Source of the DNA: Flavobacteriales bacterium UBA952
Lineage (GTDB): Bacteria; Bacteroidota; Bacteroidia; Flavobacteriales_D; Crocinitomicaceae
DNA: 64,000 bases
Direction: 5' to 3'
Assembly (NCBI GenBank): GCA_905182495.1
Contig: CAJJBU010000014.1
Location: forward strand, 1 to 64,000
Part shown: piece after piece, positions 47,288 to 57,008 of the stretch
How positions within the stretch are numbered: the first letter of the stretch is position 1
Layout of the letters: every line of letters begins with the position of its first letter
Translations under genes and position numbers: made by a program
The notes under the pieces: model-generated
Told to the model about the DNA's origin: nothing
What the model saw: only the letters and a program-made list of their open reading frames with translations
The model's database searches: none

Positions 47288-49339
47288 ATGCAAGACTTTC
47301 AAAACTATATTCTTGGCGCCTGGGGCAATGGTAAAGGCTCAGAAACCGATCTTTTTAATGCAATTAATGGAGATCCCTTAGGTTGCGTTTCAAGTGCAGG
47401 AATTGACTACAAAGAAGTCCTGCAATATGGAAGGTCTGTTGGAGGTCCATCACTGCGAAAAATGACATTTCAAGAAAGGGGAAGAATGCTCAAAGCATTG
47501 GCTTTTTATCTTCTTGACCGTAAAGACTCGTATTACAAGGTTAGTGCTTGGACTGGTGCAACGAAAATCGATTCTTGGATTGATATTGAAGGCGGAATTG
47601 GCAATTTATTTGCTAATGCATCCTTAAGAAAGCAGTTTCCTGACCTGCCTTATTATGTAGATGGCGTTGCCGCACCCTTATCTAAAGGAGGGAGTTTTAT
47701 TGGGCACCATATTATGGTGCCAAAAGAAGGGGTCGCTATACATATCAATGCTTTTAATTTTCCAATATGGGGAATGCTCGAAAAAATCGCGGTAAACCTT
47801 ATGGCTGGTGTTCCTGCAATTGTTAAACCTTCTGAATTCACTTGCTATTTAACAGAAGTAATGGTTCGAGATATCATTGCCTCACAAATCCTTCCTGAAG
47901 GAGCGCTTCAGCTTATTTGTGGTTTGGGCAGGGGAATTATAGACCACGTAGACTCTAGAGATACAGTAACCTTCACGGGAAGTGCCTCGACGGGGAAAGT
48001 CCTAAAAGGATTGCCTCACATCACTGAACAAAGTGTTTCGTTTAATCTTGAGGCAGACTCTTTAAATGCATCGGTCCTTGGTATGTATGCGACTCCGGGA
48101 ACGATAGAGTTTGATCTTTTCGTAAAAGAATGTGTTAAGGAAATCACGATTAAAGCCGGTCAAAAATGTACGGCCGTCCGAAGAATACTTGTACCTGAAA
48201 ACCTATTAGATGAGGTGCAAAAGGCAATAAGCGAAAAGCTAAACAAAACAAAAATTGGCGACCCATCAATAGCGGGTGTTCGGATGGGGGCATTAGCCTC
48301 AAAACTACAAGTAGAGAGGGTTAGAGCAAGTGTAGACCTTCTCGCTAAATCTCAAAGTATTGTCTCAGGTGACCTAGACAATTTTGAAGTTCATGGAGCA
48401 GATAAGAATAAGGGCGCTTTCTTTTCGCCAATTCTATTTCGAAATGACGATCCTTTTAAAAATATAGCTTGTCATGAAATTGAGGCATTTGGTCCAGTAT
48501 CTACGATTATGCCATATAAAAATATCGATGAGGCAATTGAACTTGCAAAAATGGGTAAAGGTTCATTGGTATCATCCATAGTCACCCCTGATAACAAAGA
48601 GGCACGAGATTATGTGGTAGGTGCGGCGAGTATGCACGGAAGAATCTTAGTGCTCAATAAAGATTGTGCAAAAGAAAGCACAGGTCATGGCTCTCCCATG
48701 CCTTTACTCACGCATGGTGGTCCTGGTCGCGCTGGAGGAGGCGAAGAGATGGGCGGTAAGCGTGGGATTCTACATTACTTACAAAGAACTGCTATTCAAG
48801 GTCATCCGACTACAATTACTGCAATAACAGAGCAATTTCAAATAGGGGCAGAAATGCCAGAAGCAAACCCACATGTCTTTAGAAAGCACTTTGAAGAATT
48901 GGTCGTTGGAGAAACCGTATTCACGCACAAACACACTGTCACAGATGCAGATATTGTAAACTTTGCCAATGTGTCTGGTGACAACTTTTATGCGCACATG
49001 GATGCGACCTCGCTTGACGGAACTATTTTTGAGCAGCGTGTAGCGCATGGTTATTTTATTTTATCCAAAGCTGCAGGCTTATTTGTCGATCCTAAAAAAG
49101 GGCCTGTATTACTCAATTATGGTTTGGATGATGCGCGTTTTATTAAACCCGTATATCCTGGAGCAACAATTGGCGTTCGATTTACGGTTAAAGAAAAAAT
49201 GGACCAAGAAAAACGTAGTGAAGACGATATATCAAAAGGGATTGTCCGTTTTCTTGTCGATGTTTACGATGAAACAGGTGAGACCGTAGCCTTGGCGACC
49301 ATCTTGACAATGGTTAAAAAGCTTGATCAATCTTATTAA
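47288..49339 (+). CDS. paaZ: bifunctional oxepin-CoA hydrolase / 3-oxo-5,6-didehydrosuberyl-CoA semialdehyde dehydrogenase
   Basis: A 683-residue fusion of an aldehyde dehydrogenase domain (about 1-520) and a MaoC-like hydratase domain (about 535-683), as in E. coli PaaZ. The dehydrogenase catalytic Cys294 (Gly-Gln-Lys-Cys-Thr) and general base Glu255 (Asn-Leu-Glu-Ala) are present; the hydratase Asp/His pair is in Ser-Gly-Asp-Asn-Phe-Tyr-Ala-His. It opens the oxepin-CoA ring and oxidises the aldehyde in phenylacetate degradation. No other paa genes are nearby, so the pathway must be encoded elsewhere or this enzyme acts in a different ring-cleavage route. Confidence 0.93.
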   Translation: MQDFQNYILGAWGNGKGSETDLFNAINGDPLGCVSSAGIDYKEVLQYGRSVGGPSLRKMTFQERGRMLKALAFYLLDRKDSYYKVSAWTGATKIDSWIDIEGGIGNLFANASLRKQFPDLPYYVDGVAAPLSKGGSFIGHHIMVPKEGVAIHINAFNFPIWGMLEKIAVNLMAGVPAIVKPSEFTCYLTEVMVRDIIASQILPEGALQLICGLGRGIIDHVDSRDTVTFTGSASTGKVLKGLPHITEQSVSFNLEADSLNASVLGMYATPGTIEFDLFVKECVKEITIKAGQKCTAVRRILVPENLLDEVQKAISEKLNKTKIGDPSIAGVRMGALASKLQVERVRASVDLLAKSQSIVSGDLDNFEVHGADKNKGAFFSPILFRNDDPFKNIACHEIEAFGPVSTIMPYKNIDEAIELAKMGKGSLVSSIVTPDNKEARDYVVGAASMHGRILVLNKDCAKESTGHGSPMPLLTHGGPGRAGGGEEMGGKRGILHYLQRTAIQGHPTTITAITEQFQIGAEMPEANPHVFRKHFEELVVGETVFTHKHTVTDADIVNFANVSGDNFYAHMDATSLDGTIFEQRVAHGYFILSKAAGLFVDPKKGPVLLNYGLDDARFIKPVYPGATIGVRFTVKEKMDQEKRSEDDISKGIVRFLVDVYDETGETVALATILTMVKKLDQSY

Positions 49340-49414
49340 TACGTTCCTCTATTTTTTAATGCTACAAAAAGCGGAACACAGAATTTGATTTCTATCAATT
49401 AATAGGGAGCTTTA

Positions 49415-49446
49415 TTTGCCTAAGTGTCATTTATACACTAAGTTTG
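49415..49446 (+). promoter_or_regulatory. promoter TTTG-N20-TAAGTTTG with embedded dyad AGTGT-N7-ACACT
   Basis: -33 TTTG at 49415-49418 and exact -7 box at 49439-49446, 20 bases apart. Between them lies a 5-base inverted repeat (49423-49427 and 49435-49439) placed for a regulator to block or help polymerase. It should drive the 70-residue gene and amt. Confidence 0.55.
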
Positions 49447-49470
49447 TTTTAACCCTCTAAAATAAAACTT

Positions 49471-49683
49471 ATGATTACTTCCAAAAAAAGATCTCTAAAC
49501 GAAATTAGACAAACAAAAGATTCTTATTACGTCGTTCCATCAACAGTTACAAAATCCCTCACCGAACAGGTGATCGGAGATTTTTTTAAAAGGGACAGCG
49601 GTCAATCGACAATCACAATAGAAAATTATTCAGAATTAACAGACTTTTTACGAACGAATCGTTTCATTATCACAAAGGAATAA
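49471..49683 (+). CDS. 70-residue protein coupled to the ammonium transporter, unknown
   Basis: A 70-residue soluble protein, basic N terminus, with Thr-Lys-Ser-Leu-Thr-Glu-Gln and Ile-Glu-Asn-Tyr-Ser-Glu-Leu-Thr-Asp-Phe-Leu. Its stop is 3 bases before the amt ATG, so the two should be translated together. It does not resemble P-II (GlnK), the usual Amt partner: no T-loop Tyr region or ferredoxin-like repeat is visible. It may be a small regulator of Amt or of nitrogen genes (inference). Confidence 0.6.
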   Translation: MITSKKRSLNEIRQTKDSYYVVPSTVTKSLTEQVIGDFFKRDSGQSTITIENYSELTDFLRTNRFIITKE

Positions 49684-49686
49684 TTC

Positions 49687-50982
49687 ATGAAAAAAAACTG
49701 GGGCAGTAAACTCAACTTTGTGTTATTGGCCATCCTTGTTTGTGTTGTTTTATTTGAGAATGACCCCTATGATTATTCGACCAGTCATCTTCCAATAGAT
49801 AGTGGAGATACTGCATGGATGATCGTAGCAAGCGCCTTTGTCTTATTGATGACGCCGGGACTTGCTTTTTTCTATGGCGGAATGGTGAATATTAAAAATG
49901 TTATTTCCACCATGTTACAGAGCTTTGTAGCGCTGGGGGTAATAAGCGTAGCCTGGGTTGTTATCGGGTTTAGTTTGGCCTTTGGGGACAGTTTTTATGG
50001 AATCATTGGTAGCCCTATTACCTATTTCAGTTTTAAAAATGTAACTCTTGCCCCACACCCTGAATTTGGTCCAACAATTCCCTTCTTAATTTTCGCTTTT
50101 TTTCAACTAAAGTTTGCGATTATCACACCGGCGCTTATCTCAGGAAGTTTTGCGGGACGGATTCGTTTTCGGTCCTATATTCTATTTATGCTGCTATTTA
50201 CTATTTTCATTTACTCTCCCTTAGCCCATATGACATGGCATCCGGAAGGTCTTTTAAGGAAGTGGGGGGTTATCGATTTTGCAGGTGGGACAGTCGTTCA
50301 TATGTCCGCTGGATTGGCTGCTCTTGCTGGTGCATTGTTTTTAGGGAAACGTAAAATACTCGAAGAAAAACCTGCAAATATTCCTTTTGTCATTTTAGGG
50401 ACAGGGCTTCTTTGGTTTGGGTGGTTTGGATTTAATGCCGGCTCCGCTTTGGGAGCAAACTTTGATGCTGTTGTCGCTTTTGCAAACACAAACCTAGCAT
50501 CGGCAACGAGTATGATTACATGGATATTCTTTGATAGATTTCGAGACGGAAAGATGTCTGCTCTTGGTGCCTGCATTGGTGCCATTGTCGGACTTGTCGC
50601 AATAACTCCTGCTGCCGGCGTGGTCACGCTCGGACAAAGTATATTTATTGGTTTTATTGCCGCTATTATAAGCAATTTAGCCATTGGAGTCTTTCGTAAA
50701 TTGAACATAGACGACACTCTAGATGTCTTTCCGACACACGGAATTGGAGGTATAGTTGGAATGGTTCTTACCTCTGTTTTTGCGGCAGATGTGGGCTTGG
50801 TTTACGGCGAGTACAACACCTTTTTGATGCACCTCGTTGCCATTTTAGTTATAGGTGTTTATACACTTGGCATGAGTTATCTTTTGTTTAAAATCGTCAA
50901 TTTAATTACCCCTCTTCGGGTTCGTGAAGATCAAGAAGAAAGAGGGCTTGATGCCTCACAGCACGGCGAGTATTTTAATTAG
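49687..50982 (+). CDS. amt: ammonium transporter
   Basis: A 431-residue Amt-family channel with 11-12 membrane helices. The conserved His pair of the pore is present in Gly-Thr-Val-Val-His-Met-Ser-Ala-Gly and Phe-Pro-Thr-His-Gly-Ile-Gly-Gly, and the signature Gly-Gly-Met-Val-Asn-Ile-Lys-Asn lies in helix 2. It imports NH4+/NH3 across the inner membrane. Coupled to a 70-residue gene rather than to glnK; its stop faces the hflX stop 6 bases away. Confidence 0.95.
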   Translation: MKKNWGSKLNFVLLAILVCVVLFENDPYDYSTSHLPIDSGDTAWMIVASAFVLLMTPGLAFFYGGMVNIKNVISTMLQSFVALGVISVAWVVIGFSLAFGDSFYGIIGSPITYFSFKNVTLAPHPEFGPTIPFLIFAFFQLKFAIITPALISGSFAGRIRFRSYILFMLLFTIFIYSPLAHMTWHPEGLLRKWGVIDFAGGTVVHMSAGLAALAGALFLGKRKILEEKPANIPFVILGTGLLWFGWFGFNAGSALGANFDAVVAFANTNLASATSMITWIFFDRFRDGKMSALGACIGAIVGLVAITPAAGVVTLGQSIFIGFIAAIISNLAIGVFRKLNIDDTLDVFPTHGIGGIVGMVLTSVFAADVGLVYGEYNTFLMHLVAILVIGVYTLGMSYLLFKIVNLITPLRVREDQEERGLDASQHGEYFN

Positions 50983-50988
50983 GCTTTT

Positions 50989-52177
50989 CTAATAGAGGAA
51001 GTTGTTATACGGATATCTAACCTTAAAGATCTCTTGTACTTCCTTATAAATCGTGTTTCGAAGCTCTTCCATATTCTCCTTGCTTTTGGCAGATATGAAA
51101 ATCACTTTTTCGGGACCGAGCTTTGACATCCATGTTTTTTGCAGAGCCTCCAATGAGGATAAACCATCCGGATCTTCCAGCTCATATTCTGGCGGTAAAT
51201 AAGCATCTATTTTATTAAAGACGACTAAGGTCGGCTTTTCAGTTTTATCAATTTCACTTAAAGTTTCATTTACTACACGGTAATGGTCTTCAAAATTCGG
51301 GTGAGAAATATCCAGTACATGAATTAATAAGTCCGCTTCTCGTACCTCATCAAGAGTTGATTTAAACGACTCCATCAGCTGTTTCGGAAGTTTTCTAATA
51401 AACCCAACAGTGTCCGTTAGTAGCAACGGCAGGTTGCCTATAACAACTTTACGAACCGTCGTGTCAAGTGTTGCAAAAAGCTTGTTCTCTGCAAAAACCT
51501 TAGACTTTGAAAGTACATTCATTAAGGTGCTTTTACCTGCATTGGTATAACCAACTAAGGCAACTCTGACCAGCTGCCCCCGATTACCCCTTTGCGCACT
51601 CATTTGCTTGTCGATTCGACTTCAATCGCTCTTTCATTAAGGAAATACGTGTATTGATAATCCTTCTATCGGTCTCGATTTGAGACTCTCCTGGACCACG
51701 AAGCCCAATACCACCTTTTTGTCTTTCTAGGTGTGTCCACAATCGTGTCAATCGAGGGAGCATATACTGAAGCTGAGCCAATTCAACTTGTGTCTTTGCA
51801 TGAAAGGACATTGCCCTATTCGCGAAAATGTCTAAAATAAGAATGGTGCGGTCCAATATTTTACATTCCAGTTCTTTTTCGATATTTCGCAGCTGAGAAG
51901 GTGAAAGTTCATCATCAAAAATAACCATCTCAATATCCTTAGCGTTTATATATTCTTTGATTTCTTCTAGTTTTCCGGTCCCAACAAATGTTTTGGGATT
52001 AGGCATAGGTAGTTTTTGAAGAAATTGATGCTGTGTTTCGGCACCGGCCGTTTCAGCTAAAAACCTAAGCTCATCTAAATGCTCAAGAGCCTCCTCTTCA
52101 GATATTTTAGCATGCGCCACACCAACAATTATACAAAATTCATGTTCCTCTTTAATTGTTGCTTGTGGTTTTCCCAT
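50989..52177 (-). pseudogene. hflX: GTPase HflX, frameshifted as read
   Basis: A ribosome-splitting GTPase read in two overlapping frames. The N-terminal half (52177 to 51584) holds the HflX domain and Gly-Ile-Gly-Leu-Arg-Gly-Pro-Gly-Glu-Ser-Gln-Ile-Glu-Thr-Asp-Arg-Arg; the GTPase half (51603 to 50989) holds Gly-Tyr-Thr-Asn-Ala-Gly-Lys-Ser-Thr (P loop), Asp-Thr-Val-Gly (G3) and Asn-Lys-Ile-Asp (G4). Removing one A from the AATC near 51613-51616 joins them as Lys-Ser-Ile-Asp-Lys-Gln-Met-Ser, the expected linker, giving about 400 residues. HflX is well conserved, so a sequencing indel is more likely than loss. It overlaps the cytochrome c stop by one base. Confidence 0.87.
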
Positions 52178-52494
52178 TACTTTCTTAAGGTTAATACAAA
52201 TTCAGATAGCCAAGCTACCTTTTCCTCCGATTGCAGTGTTTGTCCATACGCAGGCATCGCACCTTTTCCCTGCATAATGATTTGCTGTATTTCAGCACTG
52301 GTAAGTACGCTAATTTTTAGATTCTTGGAGCCGCTTGCGCCCAAATCACCAGAAGCACCATGACACCTCAGACAATGAATGTTATATAGCGTTTCACCAT
52401 TTTCCAGTGGTGAATCAGTTAAAACTTCTTCCACAGAACTACTACACCCAGCAAGTGTAAATAAAAGTCCAAAAAAGAGTGTTCTTAGAACCAT
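52177..52494 (-). CDS. cytochrome c, lipoprotein
   Basis: A 105-residue class I cytochrome c: lipobox Leu-Ala-Gly-Cys (Cys17), haem-binding Cys-Leu-Arg-Cys-His (Cys41, Cys44, His45) and an axial Met in Gly-Ala-Met-Pro-Ala-Tyr-Gly near residue 78. A periplasmic membrane-tethered electron carrier. It overlaps the upstream membrane protein gene by 10 bases and hflX by one, in one transcript. Confidence 0.88.
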   Translation of the reverse strand: MVLRTLFFGLLFTLAGCSSSVEEVLTDSPLENGETLYNIHCLRCHGASGDLGASGSKNLKISVLTSAEIQQIIMQGKGAMPAYGQTLQSEEKVAWLSEFVLTLRK

Positions 52495-52910
52495 GATCCA
52501 TTAAGCGCTTCTCTAAATGGCCAAGGAATAGAGAGTAAAATAAGAACCAGTCCTATCGTATACCATACCGCTATTTTTTTGTTTTTTTGTGCCGGAAATT
52601 CTTGCTTTTCAGCTATTTTACGACCGATTGTTACGATTATTATTGCTGCCAACATTCCTAGAAGGTGTTCCATACCATAGAACCGTGTAATAGGACTCTT
52701 CATCCATCCAGATTCAAAAGAAACATTGCCTGAAGTGTAGTAAAGAATGAGCCCTAATAAAAGCTGAATGTGAAGAGAAACCATCGCGAAAAGATTAACC
52801 ATCTTGTTTTTTTTCTCATAGCTGTTTTTCCCTGCCACGGCGATATAAATCGCATAAATAAGTAGTCCTAATACCAACCACCTTAACCCTGAATGTGTGT
52901 GTACTAACAT
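52485..52910 (-). CDS. four-helix membrane protein, unknown
   Basis: A 141-residue inner-membrane protein with about four helices. His residues near helix starts (His4, His6 and His47, His82) might bind haem, and the gene overlaps that of a cytochrome c, so a cytochrome b561-like or electron-transfer role is possible but unproven. It starts with Met-Leu-Val-His-Thr-His-Ser-Gly-Leu-Arg-Trp, a motif shared with other small Bacteroidota membrane proteins. Start ATG at 52910; lepA ends 9 bases upstream in the same direction. Confidence 0.65.
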   Translation of the reverse strand: MLVHTHSGLRWLVLGLLIYAIYIAVAGKNSYEKKNKMVNLFAMVSLHIQLLLGLILYYTSGNVSFESGWMKSPITRFYGMEHLLGMLAAIIIVTIGRKIAEKQEFPAQKNKKIAVWYTIGLVLILLSIPWPFREALNGSWF

Positions 52911-52919
52911 GTTTTATTT

Positions 52920-54716
52920 TTAGTCGTTCAACTTTAATACGGCAAGAAAAGCCTCTTGAGGGACCTCTACGCGTCCGATCTGTCGCATTCTTTTCTTTCC
53001 TGCTTTTTGTTTTTCTAATAACTTCCTTTTTCGAGAAATATCACCACCATAACATTTCGCGGTAACATCTTTACGCAATGCTTTTATTGTTTCTCTAGCG
53101 ATTACTTTAGCGCCTATAGCGGCTTGAATAGGTATTTCAAACTGCTGTCTCGGAATCAGTTCTTTAAGCTTTAAACAGATTCGTTTACCCAAATCAAAGG
53201 CATTGCTTCTATGCACAAGTGCAGACAATGCATCTACCTGCTCCCCATTGAGTAATAAATCCATTTTAATTAAATCTGATGTTTTATAATCTGTTGGATG
53301 GTAATCAAAGGATGCGTACCCTCTAGAAACAGACTTTAATCGGTCATAAAAATCGAAAACAATTTCGGCCAAAGGCATTTCAAAAGTAATTTCGACTCTG
53401 TCTTGTGTAAGGTAAACTTGATTTTGAAGTTCTCCCCTTTTTTCTATACAGAGCGTCATGATCGCGCCAACATATTCTGTCTTTGTGATGACTTGAGCTC
53501 GTATGTAGGGCTCTTCTATACGTTCCATTCCAGAAGGATCTGGAAGCTCAGATGGGTTATTTACAATATTAATCTGATCAGGTGTTTTCTTCATGTACGA
53601 CTTGTACGAGACATTCGGTACTGTTGTAATCACAACCATATTAAACTCCCGCTCCAATCTTTCTTGGATAATTTCCATATGCAGCATTCCTAGAAAACCA
53701 CAACGGAACCCAAAACCGAGTGCCGCAGATGATTCAGGCTCAAAAACCAAAGAAGAATCATTTAGTTGTAGCTTTTCCATCGAATACCTTAACTCTTCAT
53801 AGTCTTCAGAGTCTACGGGGTAGATTCCTGCAAACACCATGGGTTTGACGTCTTCAAATCCTTTAATTGCAACTTCACAAGGGTTTTCGGAAGCCGTTAT
53901 CGTATCGCCAACTTTAACCTCATTGGCCTGTTTGATTCCTGAAATAATATAACCCACGTCACCTGTTCTTAATTCTTTTTTCGGCTTTAAGCCCATTTTA
54001 AGAATGCCTATTTCGTCTGCGTTATAATCTTTATTTGTGTTTAAAAAACGGATGCGTTGGCCCTTACGAAGCATCCCGTTTTTAATTCTAAAGTATGCGA
54101 TAATCCCACGAAATGGGTTAAAGACCGAATCAAAAATCATGGCTTGCAATGGGGCATCATCATCGCCTACAGGAGAAGGGATTCGATTGATAACGGCCTC
54201 TAGAATTGCATCAACACCTAGGCCTGTTTTACCGGAAGCTTCAATAATTTCTTCAAATTCGCAACCTATAAGTTCAACGATTTGATCAGAAACCTCTTCG
54301 GGCATTGCCCCGGGGAGATCCATTTTATTAAGTATAGGTATGATCTTTAAATCGTGTTCAAGCGCTAAATACAAATTCGAAATTGTTTGTGCCTCTATCC
54401 CTTGAGATGCATCTACTATAAGTAAAGCGCCTTCACAGGCGGCAATAGATCTAGAAACCTCATACGAAAAGTCGACATGCCCAGGAGTATCAATCAGATT
54501 GAGAATATAATCCTCGCCTTCAAAGGTATAACTCATTTGAACGGCATGACTCTTAATGGTAATTCCTCGCTCCCGCTCTAGGTCCATATCATCGAGTGCT
54601 TGATTTTGCATTTCACGATCTGATATCGTTCCTGTTGTTTGAAGAAGCCGATCTGCTAAAGTGCTTTTCCCATGGTCAATGTGGGCAATAATGCAAAAAT
54701 TCCGAATGTGTTTCAT
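52920..54716 (-). CDS. lepA: elongation factor 4 (LepA)
   Basis: A 598-residue translation GTPase (usual length about 600). P loop Ala-His-Ile-Asp-His-Gly-Lys-Ser-Thr (about 11-19), Arg-Gly-Ile-Thr-Ile-Lys-Ser (switch I), Asp-Thr-Pro-Gly-His (G3) and Asn-Lys-Met-Asp (G4), then EF-G-like domains and the C-terminal LepA domain ([11 protein letters not shown]). It binds ribosomes and affects back-translocation and assembly. Confidence 0.97.
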   Translation of the reverse strand: MKHIRNFCIIAHIDHGKSTLADRLLQTTGTISDREMQNQALDDMDLERERGITIKSHAVQMSYTFEGEDYILNLIDTPGHVDFSYEVSRSIAACEGALLIVDASQGIEAQTISNLYLALEHDLKIIPILNKMDLPGAMPEEVSDQIVELIGCEFEEIIEASGKTGLGVDAILEAVINRIPSPVGDDDAPLQAMIFDSVFNPFRGIIAYFRIKNGMLRKGQRIRFLNTNKDYNADEIGILKMGLKPKKELRTGDVGYIISGIKQANEVKVGDTITASENPCEVAIKGFEDVKPMVFAGIYPVDSEDYEELRYSMEKLQLNDSSLVFEPESSAALGFGFRCGFLGMLHMEIIQERLEREFNMVVITTVPNVSYKSYMKKTPDQINIVNNPSELPDPSGMERIEEPYIRAQVITKTEYVGAIMTLCIEKRGELQNQVYLTQDRVEITFEMPLAEIVFDFYDRLKSVSRGYASFDYHPTDYKTSDLIKMDLLLNGEQVDALSALVHRSNAFDLGKRICLKLKELIPRQQFEIPIQAAIGAKVIARETIKALRKDVTAKCYGGDISRKRKLLEKQKAGKKRMRQIGRVEVPQEAFLAVLKLND

Positions 54717-54783
54717 GAACTATCAAAATTACACTTTAAATCTGAATTTATCTTCGTTTGAAGTGCTATTTATAAAACGAGTT

Positions 54784-55824
54784 TTACTTGTATAGTCGCG
54801 AGAATAGAACTTCTTTATGCAATGGTTTTTCCGCTAAAATATAATCCGCCATCTCCAAAGACAACAAGGGGGCTAACATGTATCCTTTTGTCCCAAGGCC
54901 ATTGAATATATATAGCCCGTTATGCTCGGGATGTTCTCCCATAACGGGTCTTCGATCTGCCACCGTGGGTCGAATCCCAACATATTGCTCTTCAACCGTG
55001 TAATCAGCATCTGAAATTGCTTTTAATGTCAATTCTAATTTAGCGCGCGCTTCAGCTGTAACTTCCAGGCTTGGCTCATTCCATTCATAGGTTGCACCTA
55101 ATTTATACTCGTTTCCTCCCAAAGGCAATAGAAATCCTTTTTTATTCCAGGACTCGTTTTTTGATAAGTTTTTACTTGTTATTTTTAACATTTGGCCCCG
55201 ATTATGCTGAATATTTGCTTTGGTAAAAAAAGGAAGTGCATCGTTGTCAGCACCGCAACAAAATACGATAGCATCGTATGACTTCGTCTTATAAGTACAA
55301 GTTTCTAATTCGAGACTCGAGACATCGAACGGGGCATAGGATAAAACACCTTTACTTATGAGATAGGCGTGTAGTTGCTTCATGAAGACTTCAGGATGGA
55401 TCCAAAAAGCACTTTTTACCAATCCTGACCCAAATTCATTTTTTGAATTCGGTATTGATTCATCAAAATCATCGTGAATCGTGAGGTAATCCTGATAAGC
55501 CGTTTCATGCTGCTTTGTTTCCCAAAACCCTCGCTCTTGAGCTGAAGAAAAAAAGCGCCTTATCTTAAGTTCGTTAAAGAACTTGGTATCAAATTTTTTT
55601 TCTAACTCCAAATAAAAACGACGGGCATAAGGCAATAATTCTTGAACACGCCATGATAAATTCATTCTCCTAAAAACCATAGGGTTAACCATCCCTGATG
55701 CCACCAATGAAGAGTGGTTATCTCCTCTGTCAATCACGCGAACCTCAACCCCTTTTTTAATCAGTTGAATGGCTAAACTTCCTCCTGCTACGCCTCCACC
55801 AATTATCAAAATCTTCTTCATCAT
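54784..55824 (-). CDS. FAD-dependent oxidoreductase (DadA/ThiO-like)
   Basis: A 346-residue flavoprotein with N-terminal Gly-Gly-Gly-Val-Ala-Gly-Gly-Ser (dinucleotide fold) and a DAO-type C-terminal segment Gly-Ile-Arg-Pro-Thr-Val-Ala-Asp-Arg-Arg-Pro-Val-Met-Gly, then Gly-Leu-Gly-Thr-Lys-Gly. D-amino-acid or glycine oxidase-type chemistry is likely; the exact substrate is unknown. It overlaps the end of comF by 4 bases (ATGA), so translation is coupled. Confidence 0.82.
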   Translation of the reverse strand: MMKKILIIGGGVAGGSLAIQLIKKGVEVRVIDRGDNHSSLVASGMVNPMVFRRMNLSWRVQELLPYARRFYLELEKKFDTKFFNELKIRRFFSSAQERGFWETKQHETAYQDYLTIHDDFDESIPNSKNEFGSGLVKSAFWIHPEVFMKQLHAYLISKGVLSYAPFDVSSLELETCTYKTKSYDAIVFCCGADNDALPFFTKANIQHNRGQMLKITSKNLSKNESWNKKGFLLPLGGNEYKLGATYEWNEPSLEVTAEARAKLELTLKAISDADYTVEEQYVGIRPTVADRRPVMGEHPEHNGLYIFNGLGTKGYMLAPLLSLEMADYILAEKPLHKEVLFSRLYK

Positions 55825-56543
55825 GTATTTGCTATCGCGAGGCTAAAAATAGTTATTTGCAAGTTCTCATTCTTTTTAACCAAGATTTCACATATCGAAT
55901 TTAACGTAGCACCAGTTGTTATAACATCGTCAACAATAGCCACTGTGCTGTGCTCAATAATCTTATCTGAAACAGAGAACGTCCCCTTGGTGTTTTCTTT
56001 ACGCTCTTCTTTAGAGAGTTTGGTTTGACTTTTGGTGTTTTTGGTTTTCTTTAGAAGATTGTTTCCCACAGGGACACCAATGACAGATGATATTCCTAAT
56101 GCGATCAATTCGCTTTGGTTATAACCCCTGTCATATCTTTTATTGTGATGAACAGGGACAGGTATGAGTACATCAAATTCTGCTTTTGAATGTAGGGCAA
56201 AATATTGCTGCCCTAAGAGGGTTCCAAAGTAAACCGCCGCAGACCGATTGAATTTGTATTTAATTTGGTGAATTACGGTCTGAACGGGTGAGTCCCGTTC
56301 AAAGTTGAAAAGGACACAAGATTCGATTATTTTTGAGCCAAGAATAGCCTGTTCTAATAGGTGATGCGCCTCCTTTTTTCTCCATTTTACTAATTCCATT
56401 TTTGAAAGACATCCATAACATAGAAACGGTGTTTTTATCGTTAGCTCTCTATGGCAATGAAGACATACGTCTGGATATAAAAGATGAATTATCGATTTTA
56501 AAAAAAAAAATATCCTGTCAAAAATCCTATGTAACCAAGGCAT
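55821..56543 (-). CDS. ComF family phosphoribosyltransferase-like protein
   Basis: A 240-residue protein with an N-terminal zinc ribbon (Cys-Leu-His-Cys near 27-30 and Cys-Tyr-Gly-Cys near 42-45) and a C-terminal phosphoribosyltransferase fold (Asp-Val-Leu-Ile-Pro-Val-Pro-Val-His near 121; PRPP motif Val-Ala-Ile-Val-Asp-Asp-Val-Ile-Thr-Thr-Gly-Ala-Thr near 208). ComF helps DNA uptake in competent bacteria; the broader family function is uncertain. Confidence 0.87.
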   Translation of the reverse strand: MPWLHRIFDRIFFFLKSIIHLLYPDVCLHCHRELTIKTPFLCYGCLSKMELVKWRKKEAHHLLEQAILGSKIIESCVLFNFERDSPVQTVIHQIKYKFNRSAAVYFGTLLGQQYFALHSKAEFDVLIPVPVHHNKRYDRGYNQSELIALGISSVIGVPVGNNLLKKTKNTKSQTKLSKEERKENTKGTFSVSDKIIEHSTVAIVDDVITTGATLNSICEILVKKNENLQITIFSLAIANT

Positions 56544-57008
56544 AAAAGGAATCTAAGTTTATATGAACATTTCGATGTGAAAAAAGCATTTAGGTTTAAT
56601 GTAAAAAGGTAGTAAAAGTCATATATATTTATATGTATATAATATTGTAAAAAAATCAATACACTTTGTCAAAAACATCAATAAAAGTTTTACATTTTTC
56701 AATTGAAGCTTTGTGGATATCTTTCGGCCGCGTGTTTATAATCGCTGAAAGGTCTGTCGTTAAATGGATTGCGGTTTAAAGTGTTGAAAACATTGCGGAA
56801 TTGTTAATTTCTTTACTTTGATTGTCTGAGATTTTTAACAATTTTTGTATGCCTCAGTCATCTGAAACTCTTCTTTCAAAAAGTGTTTTATTCGGCGGCT
56901 AGGGAAGCAAGAGTGTTTAGGGAAAATAAAAAAGGAAAATCACGGATTTAGATGTCCCTGACCGAAATTGTTGCCTCTTTAAATTAGAAACCAAATAACT
57001 AAATAAAT
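56544..57008. other. 465-base gap between comF and nrdB
   Basis: AT-rich DNA between divergent genes. It holds a low-complexity ATATATATTTATATGTATAT-like patch (about 56623-56645) and imperfect -7-like boxes (TACTTTG near 56814), but no exact TAnnTTTG, clear NrdR pair, terminator or open frame of note was found. It likely contains the promoter of nrdBA. Confidence 0.4.

Noticed and set aside
50298-50717. 139-codon open frame antisense to amt
   Set aside because: Lies fully inside a well-supported gene and has low-complexity composition that mirrors the opposite strand.
56623-56645. AT-repeat patch resembling an origin or regulator array
   Set aside because: No DnaA boxes or ordered repeats; simple low-complexity DNA.
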